From Blastocatellia bacterium (lineage in GTDB: Bacteria > Acidobacteriota > Blastocatellia > Pyrinomonadales > Pyrinomonadaceae), in NCBI GenBank assembly GCA_003488005.1, contig DNND01000038.1:18922-29695 (forward strand): a stretch of 10,774 bases of DNA. The letters run 5' to 3'. A program made the position numbers and the translations under genes. Below the pieces are notes generated by a model, which was not told where the DNA came from, ran no database searches, and worked only from the letters and a program-made list of their open reading frames with translations. Positions 1 to 7,755 of this stretch are shown here, in pieces. Position 1 is the stretch's first letter, and every line of letters starts with the position of its first letter.

Positions 1-3000
1 GTTTCTTCAAGGACCCGATGCGCCTCTTCTTCGGCTTTCGCGCGCGCTTCCTGTTCAGCTTGTAGGCGAGCCTCTTCCTCTTTCAAGCGTGCTTGCACTT
101 CGGCGCGGCGATTTACTTCTTCTTCAGCCTTCGCCCGAACTTCTTCTGCCAGGCGATGGGCTTCCTCCTCAGCTTTCGTGTGTGCTTCCTGCTCAGCTTC
201 AAGTCGCGCTTCGGATTCTTTCAGACGCGCTTGCGCAGCTTCTCGACGGAGACGCATCTCCTCTTCTGCTCTCAGGTGTGTTTCTTCAAGGACCCGATGC
301 GCCTCTTCTTCGGCCTTCGCGCGCGCTTCGTGTTCGGCTTGCAGTCGAGCCTCTTGCTCTTTCAACCTCGTTTCAATTTCGGCGCGACGGCGAGATTCTT
401 CCTCGGCGTTCACCCGCACTTCTTCTGCCAGGCGCTGGGCTTCTTCCTCAGCTTTGGCGCGGGCCTCACGTTCGGCCTGCAGATGAGCAGCTTCTTCCTT
501 CAAAAGCATTTCGATCTCGGCGCGTTTGCGTGCATCTTCTGCGGCCTGCGAGCGGGCCTCCTCAGCAAGCCGGTGTGCCTCCTCTTCCGCTTTTGCGCGA
601 GCTTCATTTTCGGCCTGCAGCCGGACTTCTTCTTCTTTGACCTGAGCTTCAACTGCGGCGCGCCGGCGAGCGTGATCTTCCGCTTGCGCGCGAATGTCTT
701 CGGCGACGCGCTGCGCCTCTTCCTCGGCGCGCGCTGCTTCCTCTTTCAAACGAGTTTCAGCCTCAGCACGTCGCTTGATTTCGGCTTCGATGCGCTGGCG
801 CTGCTCTTCTTCGGCTTTACTTAGAGCCATGATCTCGGACTTGATTCGCTGCTCTTTTTCAGATCGTTGTCGTGCTTCGGCCTCAGCCTTTTGCTTCACC
901 GTTTCCAGACCGGCAATGTGACGTTCTTCTTCTTCGGCCTGTAGGCGCGCCTGTTCCGCAGCCCGCATTTGCTCTTCCTGGGCACGACGTCGCGCGTCGG
1001 CCAGCATTAACTCTTCGGCTTGCCGTCTGGCTTCAGCCTCAGCGCGCTGTCGAGCGATTTCACCCTGGCGACGAGATTCTGCTTCGGCTTTGTCCCGTTC
1101 CTGAGTTTCAACCAGCAGGCGCGCTTCTTCTTCCGCCTTGCGTCGAGCGTCGTCCAATTCAGAACGGCGGCGCGACAATTCAGCGGCGACCTGCATTAAA
1201 GTTTCCTGCTCAACGGCCAGTTGCGTTTCTTCAGCACGACGGCGTTCTTCGGCTTCCCGGCGACCGTGCTCTTCTTCGGTCTGGCGCTTTACTTCTTTCG
1301 CCGCTCGGACACGAGCTTCTTCTTCAGCACGCGCTTTTGCTTCCTGCTCGGCTTGCATGCGCGCCTGGACTTCGGCCCTAACGCGAAGCTCCTCGGCAGC
1401 GCGAGCCTGCGCTTCGGCTTCGGCCTGTCGTCTGGCGTCTTCCTCGGCGCGGCGCTTCTCTTCCTGTTCCGCGCGAATGCGCGCTTCAACCTCGGCTCGC
1501 AAACGAGCTTCTTCGGCGGCGCGAACTTGCGCTTCCTCTTCGGCCTTGCGCCTCAATTCGTCTTCCGCTCGCCGGCGCAATTCTTCTTCGACACGGCGGC
1601 GGACTTCTGCTTCAGCCTTGCGACGCGCTTCTTCCGCAGCACGTGCGAGCAGTTCTTCTTCTGCTCGGCGCTTGGCTTCTACCTCGGCGCGGCGGCGCGC
1701 TTCTTCTGCCGCCAACTTGCGGGCAGTCTCGGCCTCCGCTCGCTTGCGCGCTATCTCTTCCGCGGCTTTGCGTAGCGTTTCAGCTTCTAAACGAAACTTC
1801 GCTTCTTCTTCGGCACGCTGTCGCGCTTCATCTTCAGCACGATTGCGAGCCTCGCGGTCGGCCAACACGCGCGCTTCTTCTTCGGCTTTCTTCCGAGCTG
1901 CTTCCTCTTCCAAGCGGCGTCGCATTTCTTCTTCGGCGCGAACACGCGCTTCGATTTCCCGGCGCGCCTGTGCTTCGCGGTCGGCCTTGAATCTCGCTTC
2001 TTCTTCCGCCTGTTTACGCGCGACTTCGGCTTCGATCCGCTTTCGTTCTAATTCCTCGGCTGCTCGGCGCAACGCTTCCTCTTCAACGCGCAATCTCTCT
2101 TCAGTCGCAGCAAATGCGTCCGGCAACGACTCAGTCGAGACAGGAGGCGTGAAGTTAACTACCTTCGGCTGCTCAAAAGAATTGAGGTACTCAGAAAAGA
2201 TTTCTCGCTTGACGGGCGCCGGCACAAACGACGCCACTGGTTTTTCCGGCACGACGGCAACTGGTGCGGCGGGACGGCTAGCACTTTTCGCTTGCGTAAC
2301 TGAGATAGCATTGATCGCCTGGTGAATTACGGCTTCAGGAAGCTGACGGCTGTTCTCGCGGGCAAGCAATTCATGCAGCGGTGAAATCGCAGCGGCATCG
2401 CCTACTTGAGCCAGCGCTTCTACTGCTGCGCGGCGCACTTCCGGCGCGCTGTCATAAAGCGCGCCAATGAGATGAGCAGTTGCACTCGAGGTGCGCGCGA
2501 TTCCTAATTTGCGGGCAGCTCCAGCGCGTTCAGCCGGCGAATCCGCAGTTCGCAATTGCCGCGTGGCATCGTCGAAATATCCATGGCCCATGAAGGCCTG
2601 CCGGGCGGCTTCCTGGGTGTCGCGATTGCCGCTCGACAGCGCAGTCAGCAACTGGGCGGCAATAATTTGGCGCGTAGCTGAGTCTTGCGCATCGACGACC
2701 TGCGCATCGTAATCACGGTTTGCCAACAATTTCTTTACTTCACCCTCGGCACGTTCAAACTGCGTGGGAGTAATGGATAAGGGCTGTTCTTGAATCAACG
2801 GTGTTGCCTCCGGGACCTTTGTATGACTGGCGGGAGCCCGACCTTCGGATACTTCTGAGCGATGGACGGTCGATGCTTGAGTTTGGCTTGCTGACTGATT
2901 TTGAGTTTTGAGAAAAGCGATCAACTGAGGCTTGCGGGCGGACAGTTCGTCGCGCAGCGAAGGTGTTAGGGCGCCCTTGGGAGCATCCACGACGAGGCGA

Positions 3001-3074
3001 TCGCTGCCGTCGTCCTTTAGGGTTAGCTTGATACCAAGCGCTTCGCAAGTTTGAAATAATGAATCAACGGTCAT
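1..3074 (-). CDS. TubC_N docking domain - HEAT module - giant Ala/Glu/Arg-rich helix protein (3' end outside window)
   Basis: One reading frame without stops runs from ATG at 3074 to the window edge (1024 codons seen; C-terminus missing). Residues about 1-57 match the TubC_N docking fold: a GIKLTL strand, turn, DRLVV strand, then APKGALTP and a basic helix ending KPQLIAFL. This domain normally sits at the N-terminus of NRPS/PKS subunits and binds a partner's C-terminal tail. A linker rich in Gln/Ser/Thr follows to about 100. Residues about 103-265 form a pre-HEAT helical segment plus HEAT repeats (ALYDSAPEVRRAAVEAL near 205-221), and 266-320 is a Pro/Val linker. From about 325 to the edge the protein is almost entirely A, E, R, K and Q, a predicted continuous helix with two repeat scales. 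Strong GGGAGG ribosome site at 3085-3090. ATGA overlap with the upstream gene implies translational coupling. No signal peptide or membrane segment is visible, so it is probably cytoplasmic. No catalytic domain is seen; a scaffold or spacer role is inferred. Confidence 0.85.
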   Translation of the reverse strand, partial: MTVDSLFQTCEALGIKLTLKDDGSDRLVVDAPKGALTPSLRDELSARKPQLIAFLKTQNQSASQTQASTVHRSEVSEGRAPASHTKVPEATPLIQEQPLSITPTQFERAEGEVKKLLANRDYDAQVVDAQDSATRQIIAAQLLTALSSGNRDTQEAARQAFMGHGYFDDATRQLRTADSPAERAGAARKLGIARTSSATAHLIGALYDSAPEVRRAAVEALAQVGDAAAISPLHELLARENSRQLPEAVIHQAINAISVTQAKSASRPAAPVAVVPEKPVASFVPAPVKREIFSEYLNSFEQPKVVNFTPPVSTESLPDAFAATEERLRVEEEALRRAAEELERKRIEAEVARKQAEEEARFKADREAQARREIEARVRAEEEMRRRLEEEAARKKAEEEARVLADREARNRAEDEARQRAEEEAKFRLEAETLRKAAEEIARKRAEAETARKLAAEEARRRAEVEAKRRAEEELLARAAEEARRKAEAEVRRRVEEELRRRAEDELRRKAEEEAQVRAAEEARLRAEVEARIRAEQEEKRRAEEDARRQAEAEAQARAAEELRVRAEVQARMQAEQEAKARAEEEARVRAAKEVKRQTEEEHGRREAEERRRAEETQLAVEQETLMQVAAELSRRRSELDDARRKAEEEARLLVETQERDKAEAESRRQGEIARQRAEAEARRQAEELMLADARRRAQEEQMRAAEQARLQAEEEERHIAGLETVKQKAEAEARQRSEKEQRIKSEIMALSKAEEEQRQRIEAEIKRRAEAETRLKEEAARAEEEAQRVAEDIRAQAEDHARRRAAVEAQVKEEEVRLQAENEARAKAEEEAHRLAEEARSQAAEDARKRAEIEMLLKEEAAHLQAEREARAKAEEEAQRLAEEVRVNAEEESRRRAEIETRLKEQEARLQAEHEARAKAEEEAHRVLEETHLRAEEEMRLRREAAQARLKESEARLEAEQEAHTKAEEEAHRLAEEVRAKAEEEVNRRAEVQARLKEEEARLQAEQEARAKAEEEAHRVLEE
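24..716 (-). repeat. Five tandem 46-47-residue coding repeats (sixth cut by window edge)
   Basis: Within the helix gene, residues 787-1017 are five consecutive units of 46, 46, 46, 47 and 46 residues (138-141 bp). Each begins A(H/Q)R(L/V), has an RRAE or similar core, then LKEE, and ends ARAKAEEE or HTKAEEE. A sixth unit starts at base 23 and is cut by the edge. A shortened unit lacking the LQAE segment precedes the array. A higher-order period of 279 bp is also visible: the stretch from base 1 and the stretch from base 280 are nearly identical, including an unusual HRVLEE variant. This fits a recent two-unit duplication. Confidence 0.85.
1257..1712 (-). repeat. Nineteen consecutive 8-residue (24-bp) ER/K-type repeats
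   Basis: Residues 455-606 of the helix gene divide without a gap into 19 octads of consensus A-E-x-E-A-R-x-R, for example AEAEVRRR, VEEELRRR, AEDELRRK, AEVEARIR. Looser copies, with occasional 9-residue units, extend further towards the N-terminus. Acidic residues at positions 2-4 face basic residues at 6-8, giving i to i+4 salt bridges. That is the pattern of stable single alpha-helices (ER/K motifs). The period is 8 rather than 7, so a classical heptad coiled coil is less obvious. Confidence 0.8.
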
Positions 3075-4282
3075 AGCTCGAAGACCTCCCGTTCTTCGCT
3101 GCCGGACTTATTATCGGCAACGGCGACGGAACTGTTTGAGGATTTGGAAAACGCTGCCGCACGACTGGCGGCAACTTCGGTAGCAGGCGCGAATTCCGGT
3201 TTTGACGCGACGGGACTCCACTCGGATTTTGTCGCTTCCTGGGTTATCGGCGCGACTGGTCCACGTTCTGCCGGAGACGCAGTCAACTCGTCCAGCTCCA
3301 CTTTGCTGTCGTACTTTGGTTGCGCGAGGGGTCGCTTGACGCGAGTCTCGTTTGATTTCGTTGTCCGCCCGCGGTAGAAAAATCCAGCCACCAAAGCCAA
3401 CAGTCCCGCCAAAATCAACGCTGCCAGCAACGCTGTTTTTCGATTTGCTAAAAACCAATCGCGGAGGTTGGAGTTTGGCGAGTTCGCGGAAACGACGGCA
3501 GGCTTAGAACTGGTAACGGGCGTGCTCGTCGCCGGTGAGTAACTGGACGCCGCCGGATAATTCGGGACCGGCGTTGGCGAAGCGACACTGCGCGGAGTGG
3601 AACTCGCAAGCGGCGCGTCGTTCACGGGACTAGTTCGGCCCTGGTTCTTTTCAGGTTTCCCATTTCGTGCGGGTTGACGTTGCGCTGCATTAATTTCCGG
3701 ACCCGGTGCATTGGCGTATCGTTGACGTGAAACCTGTGGCCCGTCAGATGGAATCGGTCCCGCAGCATCGCGTTGTCGATCTTGATTGCCCTGATTTCCC
3801 TTGTTCTCTTTAACAGATGGTGTGCCGCGGTTAATTGCGACGCTAGCGTACTGACTTCGATTAGCCGCGGTAAATATCACCTCGAGACGGTTCCCATGTT
3901 GTTCGACGTGCGCACTGGCGCCCAGTTGCAGCTTGAAAGAAACAACAACGCCATCGCCAACTTTCTGCACTTGCACATCGTCAAAACCGTTGCCATGAAA
4001 GCGGGGCTGTGAAAAAGAAAACCCGGCCAGCGGGATCTTCACATAAAAGCGGTCGCCACGCCGAAAAGCTTCGTAGTCATTTAGAGCCGAATCAGAAATT
4101 ACTGTGACGCGCGCGCCTTCAGCCGCCTGAACCATTTCGACTGAGGTCACGTGCTTTTGCACTTTGAGCTGCGCCGCACTCGAAATAAAGGCCACCCAGA
4201 CAATAACGACAGACGCTAACAAGATGGCGCCGCAACGCCATCGGTTCGCACTCACTTTCGAATTGTTCCAGCTAATTTTCAT
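3071..4282 (-). CDS. Membrane-anchored AMIN-like domain protein with short cytoplasmic tail
   Basis: No named family recognised over the full length. From the ATG at 4282 (403 residues), a basic N-terminus precedes a hydrophobic segment at about 18-36 (GAILLASVVIVWVAF) ending SSAAQ: a signal anchor, or a signal peptide. Residues about 44-140 resemble AMIN domains, beta-rich modules that localise cell-wall amidases and PilQ in the envelope. The segment GASAHVEQHGNRLEVIF aligns with the matching part of the upstream gene's domain. A long Pro/Ser/Thr/Asn/Gln linker follows, then a membrane helix at about 283-302 (ALLAALILAGLLALVAGFF) with a basic stop-transfer flank. The last 100 residues are acidic and disordered-looking, ending EEREVFEL. 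The tail is probably cytoplasmic. A GTG at 4330 would add 16 residues and leave 12 bases after the upstream stop. Neither start has a clear Shine-Dalgarno site; ATG is preferred because the extension is atypical before a signal sequence. Confidence 0.8.
   Translation of the reverse strand: MKISWNNSKVSANRWRCGAILLASVVIVWVAFISSAAQLKVQKHVTSVEMVQAAEGARVTVISDSALNDYEAFRRGDRFYVKIPLAGFSFSQPRFHGNGFDDVQVQKVGDGVVVSFKLQLGASAHVEQHGNRLEVIFTAANRSQYASVAINRGTPSVKENKGNQGNQDRQRDAAGPIPSDGPQVSRQRYANAPGPEINAAQRQPARNGKPEKNQGRTSPVNDAPLASSTPRSVASPTPVPNYPAASSYSPATSTPVTSSKPAVVSANSPNSNLRDWFLANRKTALLAALILAGLLALVAGFFYRGRTTKSNETRVKRPLAQPKYDSKVELDELTASPAERGPVAPITQEATKSEWSPVASKPEFAPATEVAASRAAAFSKSSNSSVAVADNKSGSEEREVFEL
3085..3090 (-). 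promoter_or_regulatory. Ribosome binding site of the TubC_N/helix gene
   Basis: GGGAGG on the minus strand, 10 bases before the ATG at 3074, lies inside the end of the upstream coding region. It fixes the start that gives the complete docking domain. Confidence 0.7.
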
Positions 4283-4342
4283 TGGGCCTATTGCAACAAC
4301 TGCTAACTCATTATGCGACTGGCAATCCACACAGTCCAGACA

Positions 4343-6790
4343 TCAGAATTCAAATTCGTCGAGATGCGCCTGAACTTCCTGACCTAAATGCGGCTCAACA
4401 TTTTGCTCTATATCCGCGGCCACGTAATCTACGTCTGTGGCTTCGCTCGGCTCGTCCGCGACCAGCACCGCTTCAATTGGTTCCTCGGTTTTTTGGTTGC
4501 CCTGGTCGAGGCGATACAACGCGTCCAACAAAGCAGTCTTGACGTCTTCACGCATACCGTCTCTTACGGCCAATTCGCGTAACTGCCCAAATACTTCCGG
4601 CTCTCGGGTACGCGCCAGTAAGTGCACCGCCTTGAGACGGACATCGATGTTTGGATGATCCGAAATAGCATTCAAGATCGGTTCGCTGACTTTGGCTTTG
4701 GCCAACAAACAAATCAGCGTGAAAGCCTCGTACGCCTGGCGATGGTCGCTGGAGGCAAGCCGATCGAGATTCTGAGAAACGATACCCGCTTGAACGCACG
4801 CTCTGGCAACGTTCTGTATAGTTTCTTCGTCGCCAGACTCAATCACGCGGACGTAGGCATCAGCGCGATCAAAACTAAAGCGGCTGAGCGAACGCGCGGC
4901 GGCTGCCCGCACCTCGCGCGTCTCATCAGACAAACCAAGCAGGACCGCTGCAAACACCGATTCGTGGTTGATGGCTGCGAGAACTGAGATGGCCTGCGAT
5001 CTGATCGCCGGCTCAGGGTCATTCCGTGAAACTAAAGTGACTGCGCCGACTGAGCTTTGGACCGGGAACTGGACCAATGCCTTCAAGGCCTCTGAACGCT
5101 CAGCGACATCCTGGCTTTCCAGTGACAGCAAAGCCTCGGCGAACGCTGGATCGTCGGAACCTTCCGGCAACTCTTCAACGGCAGAGACCGGCTCGAGCTG
5201 TATAATTTCTTCTACGACGTTGCCGGCGTGCCCCGAGCCCAGCAGACCCGGTTCAGGAACCACGTCAAAGAAGTCCAAACCCTCCACCGAACAGGCGCTC
5301 AGCGTGCGACTCAATAGCGCGCTCGGTACATCGGGATGCGTTCGAGCGATGTCGAGCAACGCGCCGATGGCGGAAGGAATTTTCAGTTCGCCGATACTGA
5401 CAACAGCTTGATTGCGTACAATCGACTCAGAATCGTAAAGGCCCTCAAGCAAAAACGGTAAGGCAGCAGGCGATTTGATATCACCAAGTGAACGTGCTGC
5501 TGAAGTTCGCTCAAACGCGTCGGGCGCAAGCAATAGGGTCGCACACTGGCGTGCAACGAAACCATATTCTTCCAACGCCTCGCGCGCGCGACGCTGCGCC
5601 GATTCATCAAGGTCCGAAGAATTCACACCTTTTATCAATGACGTCTCAATCGCGCGACGATCATCGCTGCCACGTGAAGCGAGCACATCAATCCGATGAG
5701 CTTGTCCCAAAATCAACTTGCCGACTTCCTGATCTATTCGATAAGCGCCATACAGCGAAGTTGGACCTGCGGGTAGACGCACCACTGGAGACTGGGACGA
5801 ACCGTTTGCACCCGAACTGATTCTGGCCAAGCTGGTATTGGCGACGGCGATTTGCTTAGTCGATGAAGGAACCATCGCTTGGTCGTCAGAATCGTCCTCT
5901 TCTGCGTTAACGACCGCTTCCTCGCTCGCCGCAACCACGTCCGCGCGCGAACGAAGTTTGTGTGAAACCAGCAAGCCGAACAGGCCAAGTGAAAATACAA
6001 TCAGCACGCTGGTGCCTGAAAACACAGACGCCATCCAGCCTTCTTCCTGAGGTTGAATGATAATTTGCGACCCGGCTGGCTCAGCGGTTGTGTTCTGAGC
6101 TGCCTCATTAGGAACGATTAACGCAGGGTTCACGTTGTTGGCAGGCGTGGCCGCTGCTGCTGCTTGCGGCGTGGACGGTTGCGTGTTGGAACTCAAATCT
6201 TCAACAGTCGACGAAAGCTTGAAGGGTTGGCTATCGCTAACTGTTTTTTCTTTCGAGCGCGCGTCCTCAAAAAGAAGTTGTTCCTCGGCTGATGCATTGA
6301 CCGCGCGATCCATTTCAAATGCTCTTGGCTGTAGTTTACCCGCGACGTTCAATTGCATACCGTTGCCGTCAATCTGTACGTTGACGTCGGCTCCGGCTTT
6401 TGTTTGCACAAGAATTTCCAGGGAAGTACCCAGGCGCCGGGTCCGGACACCGCGCCCAACGCTCAGCGAGTCAAGCGCTACAGTGTTGGGCAGTACTACG
6501 TGATAACCCTCGGCGTCCTGCCAGGTTTGGGCCTTACTCAGCGGGCCATCGGCGAGTATTGAAACAGCAGTCCCGGGGCCGGAAGGCTGCACCGCGATCC
6601 TGGAAACTTTGACCGGAACGCGCAGCCTTTGGGCTTGCGAAGCGAGTAGCGGCAGAATAAACACGACTACCAACGACAACATCAGGCCGGCGAGTCGTCT
6701 GAATTGGACCAGGCGGGCCGCACGGTCGACATCATTATTGATCGCGCAAAGGGTATTGAATTTGGATATCTGCATTTCTTTGAAAGGCAC
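4343..6790 (-). CDS. Membrane-spanning AMIN-like / cytoplasmic HEAT-repeat protein
   Basis: 815 residues. A hydrophobic segment at 33-51 (LAGLMLSLVVVFILPLLAS) ending SQAQ acts as signal or anchor. Residues about 57-155 form an AMIN-like beta domain (VKVSRIAV start, GADVNVQIDGNGMQLNV end), presumably outside the inner membrane. A Ser/Thr/Ala linker leads to a second membrane helix at about 257-276, then a basic flank and an acidic stretch (EEDDSDD near 298). The rest is cytoplasmic: a pre-HEAT segment and HEAT repeats at about 345-500 (LLEGLYDSESIVRNQAVVSI) and again at about 548-765 (GLSDETREVRAAAARSLSRF). The acidic C-terminus ends LDEFEF. HEAT repeats bind proteins, so a scaffold role is inferred; no enzyme motif is seen. 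The layout recalls FimV/HubP polar hubs (outer wall-binding domain, membrane helix, cytoplasmic repeats) with different modules, which is an analogy only. The GTG start is supported by a GGAG site. Confidence 0.85.
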   Translation of the reverse strand: MPFKEMQISKFNTLCAINNDVDRAARLVQFRRLAGLMLSLVVVFILPLLASQAQRLRVPVKVSRIAVQPSGPGTAVSILADGPLSKAQTWQDAEGYHVVLPNTVALDSLSVGRGVRTRRLGTSLEILVQTKAGADVNVQIDGNGMQLNVAGKLQPRAFEMDRAVNASAEEQLLFEDARSKEKTVSDSQPFKLSSTVEDLSSNTQPSTPQAAAAATPANNVNPALIVPNEAAQNTTAEPAGSQIIIQPQEEGWMASVFSGTSVLIVFSLGLFGLLVSHKLRSRADVVAASEEAVVNAEEDDSDDQAMVPSSTKQIAVANTSLARISSGANGSSQSPVVRLPAGPTSLYGAYRIDQEVGKLILGQAHRIDVLASRGSDDRRAIETSLIKGVNSSDLDESAQRRAREALEEYGFVARQCATLLLAPDAFERTSAARSLGDIKSPAALPFLLEGLYDSESIVRNQAVVSIGELKIPSAIGALLDIARTHPDVPSALLSRTLSACSVEGLDFFDVVPEPGLLGSGHAGNVVEEIIQLEPVSAVEELPEGSDDPAFAEALLSLESQDVAERSEALKALVQFPVQSSVGAVTLVSRNDPEPAIRSQAISVLAAINHESVFAAVLLGLSDETREVRAAAARSLSRFSFDRADAYVRVIESGDEETIQNVARACVQAGIVSQNLDRLASSDHRQAYEAFTLICLLAKAKVSEPILNAISDHPNIDVRLKAVHLLARTREPEVFGQLRELAVRDGMREDVKTALLDALYRLDQGNQKTEEPIEAVLVADEPSEATDVDYVAADIEQNVEPHLGQEVQAHLDEFEF

Positions 6791-6796
6791 GTTGGG

Positions 6797-6800
6797 CTCC
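6797..6800 (-). promoter_or_regulatory. Ribosome binding site supporting a GTG start
   Basis: GGAG on the minus strand lies 6 bases before the GTG at 6790. The alternative in-frame ATG at 6775 has only AAAGAA nearby, so GTG is the better start for the AMIN/HEAT gene. Confidence 0.55.
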
Positions 6801-6902
6801 GGATTGAGCCGTTGCCGAATTAGGAAGGGTTAGATTGCAGGACCAACCAACTTGACGGTTTTCAGTTAATGGTACTGCTGCTGGCGTGACGACGAGCGAA
6901 AG

Positions 6903-7676
6903 TTATTGTTCGTCGCTGAATTTGTAGCCAATTCCCCAAACGGTCAAAACCATTTGCGGGTTCTCGGGGTTATCTTCGATCTTCGCCCGCAAGCGGTTGA
7001 TATGCGAATCAATCGTGCGATCGTAGCCTTCGTAGGAATAATCCCAAATCTTTTCAAGCAGGTATTTTCGAGGAAACACCCTACCCGGGTTCGCTGCGAA
7101 CAGCCGGAGCAGATCAAACTCCTTGGGAGTCAAATCCACCTGGCGTTCTCCAATAGTAACTTCGCGCCTTGCCGGATCGATGCGCAAATTACCGCGGCTG
7201 ATCGGCGCCTCGTCCTTGGCGCCATCCACTCCCGCCGGAGTCTTACTGCGGCGGAGCACTGTTTTGATCCTGGCTTCCAGTTCGCGCAAACTAAATGGCT
7301 TGGTGATGTAATCGTCTGCGCCCATCTCGAGGCCAAGCACTTTGTCAACCACGTCGTCTTTCGCCGTGAGCATGAGAATTGGTACGTGATTCGCTTTTTC
7401 CCGGAGTTCCCGACACACCGCTAAACCATCCATCTTGGGCAGCATGATGTCTAAAACGACAGCGTCCGGACTTTCATCCATCGCTGTCTTGACTCCCATC
7501 AAGCCGTCTTCGACTGTTTTCACGTTATACCCCGCGCGCGAAAAATACTCGCTGATAGCACTGGAAATATTCTCGTCGTCTTCGACAACAAGCAGTGAAA
7601 CCTTGCGCTCGCTTGGTTCGGTCGGATGACTATTTTCTCTAGGATTTTTCTGTCTGTCAGTAGCTGTAGTTGTCAT
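6903..7676 (-). CDS. OmpR/PhoB-family two-component response regulator
   Basis: 257 residues: an N-terminal receiver domain and a C-terminal winged-helix DNA-binding domain, the standard OmpR/PhoB plan. Receiver landmarks are all present: acidic pocket E32-D33-D34, phosphoacceptor D76 in VVLDIMLPKMDG, T104 in LMLTAKD, and K126 in DDYITKPFSL. The winged helix (about 160-255) shows LTPKEFDLLRLFAANPGRVF, the recognition-helix region DRTIDSHINRLRAKIE, and WGIGYKF. A polar 24-residue extension precedes the receiver, slightly long for the family. The partner would be a membrane histidine kinase, but none is in the window. The gene lies 112 bases upstream of the AMIN/HEAT gene on the same strand with no clear terminator between, so read-through is possible. 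Targets are unknown; PhoB, PhoP and similar names cannot be separated from sequence alone. Confidence 0.95.
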   Translation of the reverse strand: MTTTATDRQKNPRENSHPTEPSERKVSLLVVEDDENISSAISEYFSRAGYNVKTVEDGLMGVKTAMDESPDAVVLDIMLPKMDGLAVCRELREKANHVPILMLTAKDDVVDKVLGLEMGADDYITKPFSLRELEARIKTVLRRSKTPAGVDGAKDEAPISRGNLRIDPARREVTIGERQVDLTPKEFDLLRLFAANPGRVFPRKYLLEKIWDYSYEGYDRTIDSHINRLRAKIEDNPENPQMVLTVWGIGYKFSDEQ

Positions 7677-7755
7677 CAGAATGACTCATGGGAACTGACA
7701 AGCAGGGGTTTCAGAGGGTAGGCGGCATCGGGTATGACGCCTCTCGGACAGAGGG

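Noticed and set aside
1..716. CRISPR array or intergenic tandem repeat
   Set aside because: The repeats are in-frame coding units with a multiple-of-three period (24, 138-141 and 279 bp) and no unique spacers; they are protein repeats.
1138..2325. Plus-strand ORF of 395 codons, and similar plus-strand ORFs at 89-640, 93-824 and 1221-1775
   Set aside because: They are antisense to the periodic Ala/Glu/Arg codons of the minus-strand helix gene. Their Ser/Ala/Arg- or Phe/Leu-rich low-complexity translations are a by-product of that periodicity and match no known family.
2755..3048. Minus-strand ORF of 97 codons inside the docking-domain gene
   Set aside because: It is an alternative frame of the same strand. 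The frame from 3074 has the ribosome site, the ATGA overlap and the recognisable TubC_N domain.
1..3074. A biosynthetic (NRPS/PKS) cluster, suggested by the docking domain
   Set aside because: No condensation, adenylation, ketosynthase or carrier-domain motif is visible anywhere in the window. Only the docking module is present.
6811..6902. Terminator after the response regulator
   Set aside because: Only short imperfect inverted repeats (such as CGACGA/TCGTCG at the stop codon) without a T-run were found, so no terminator is called.
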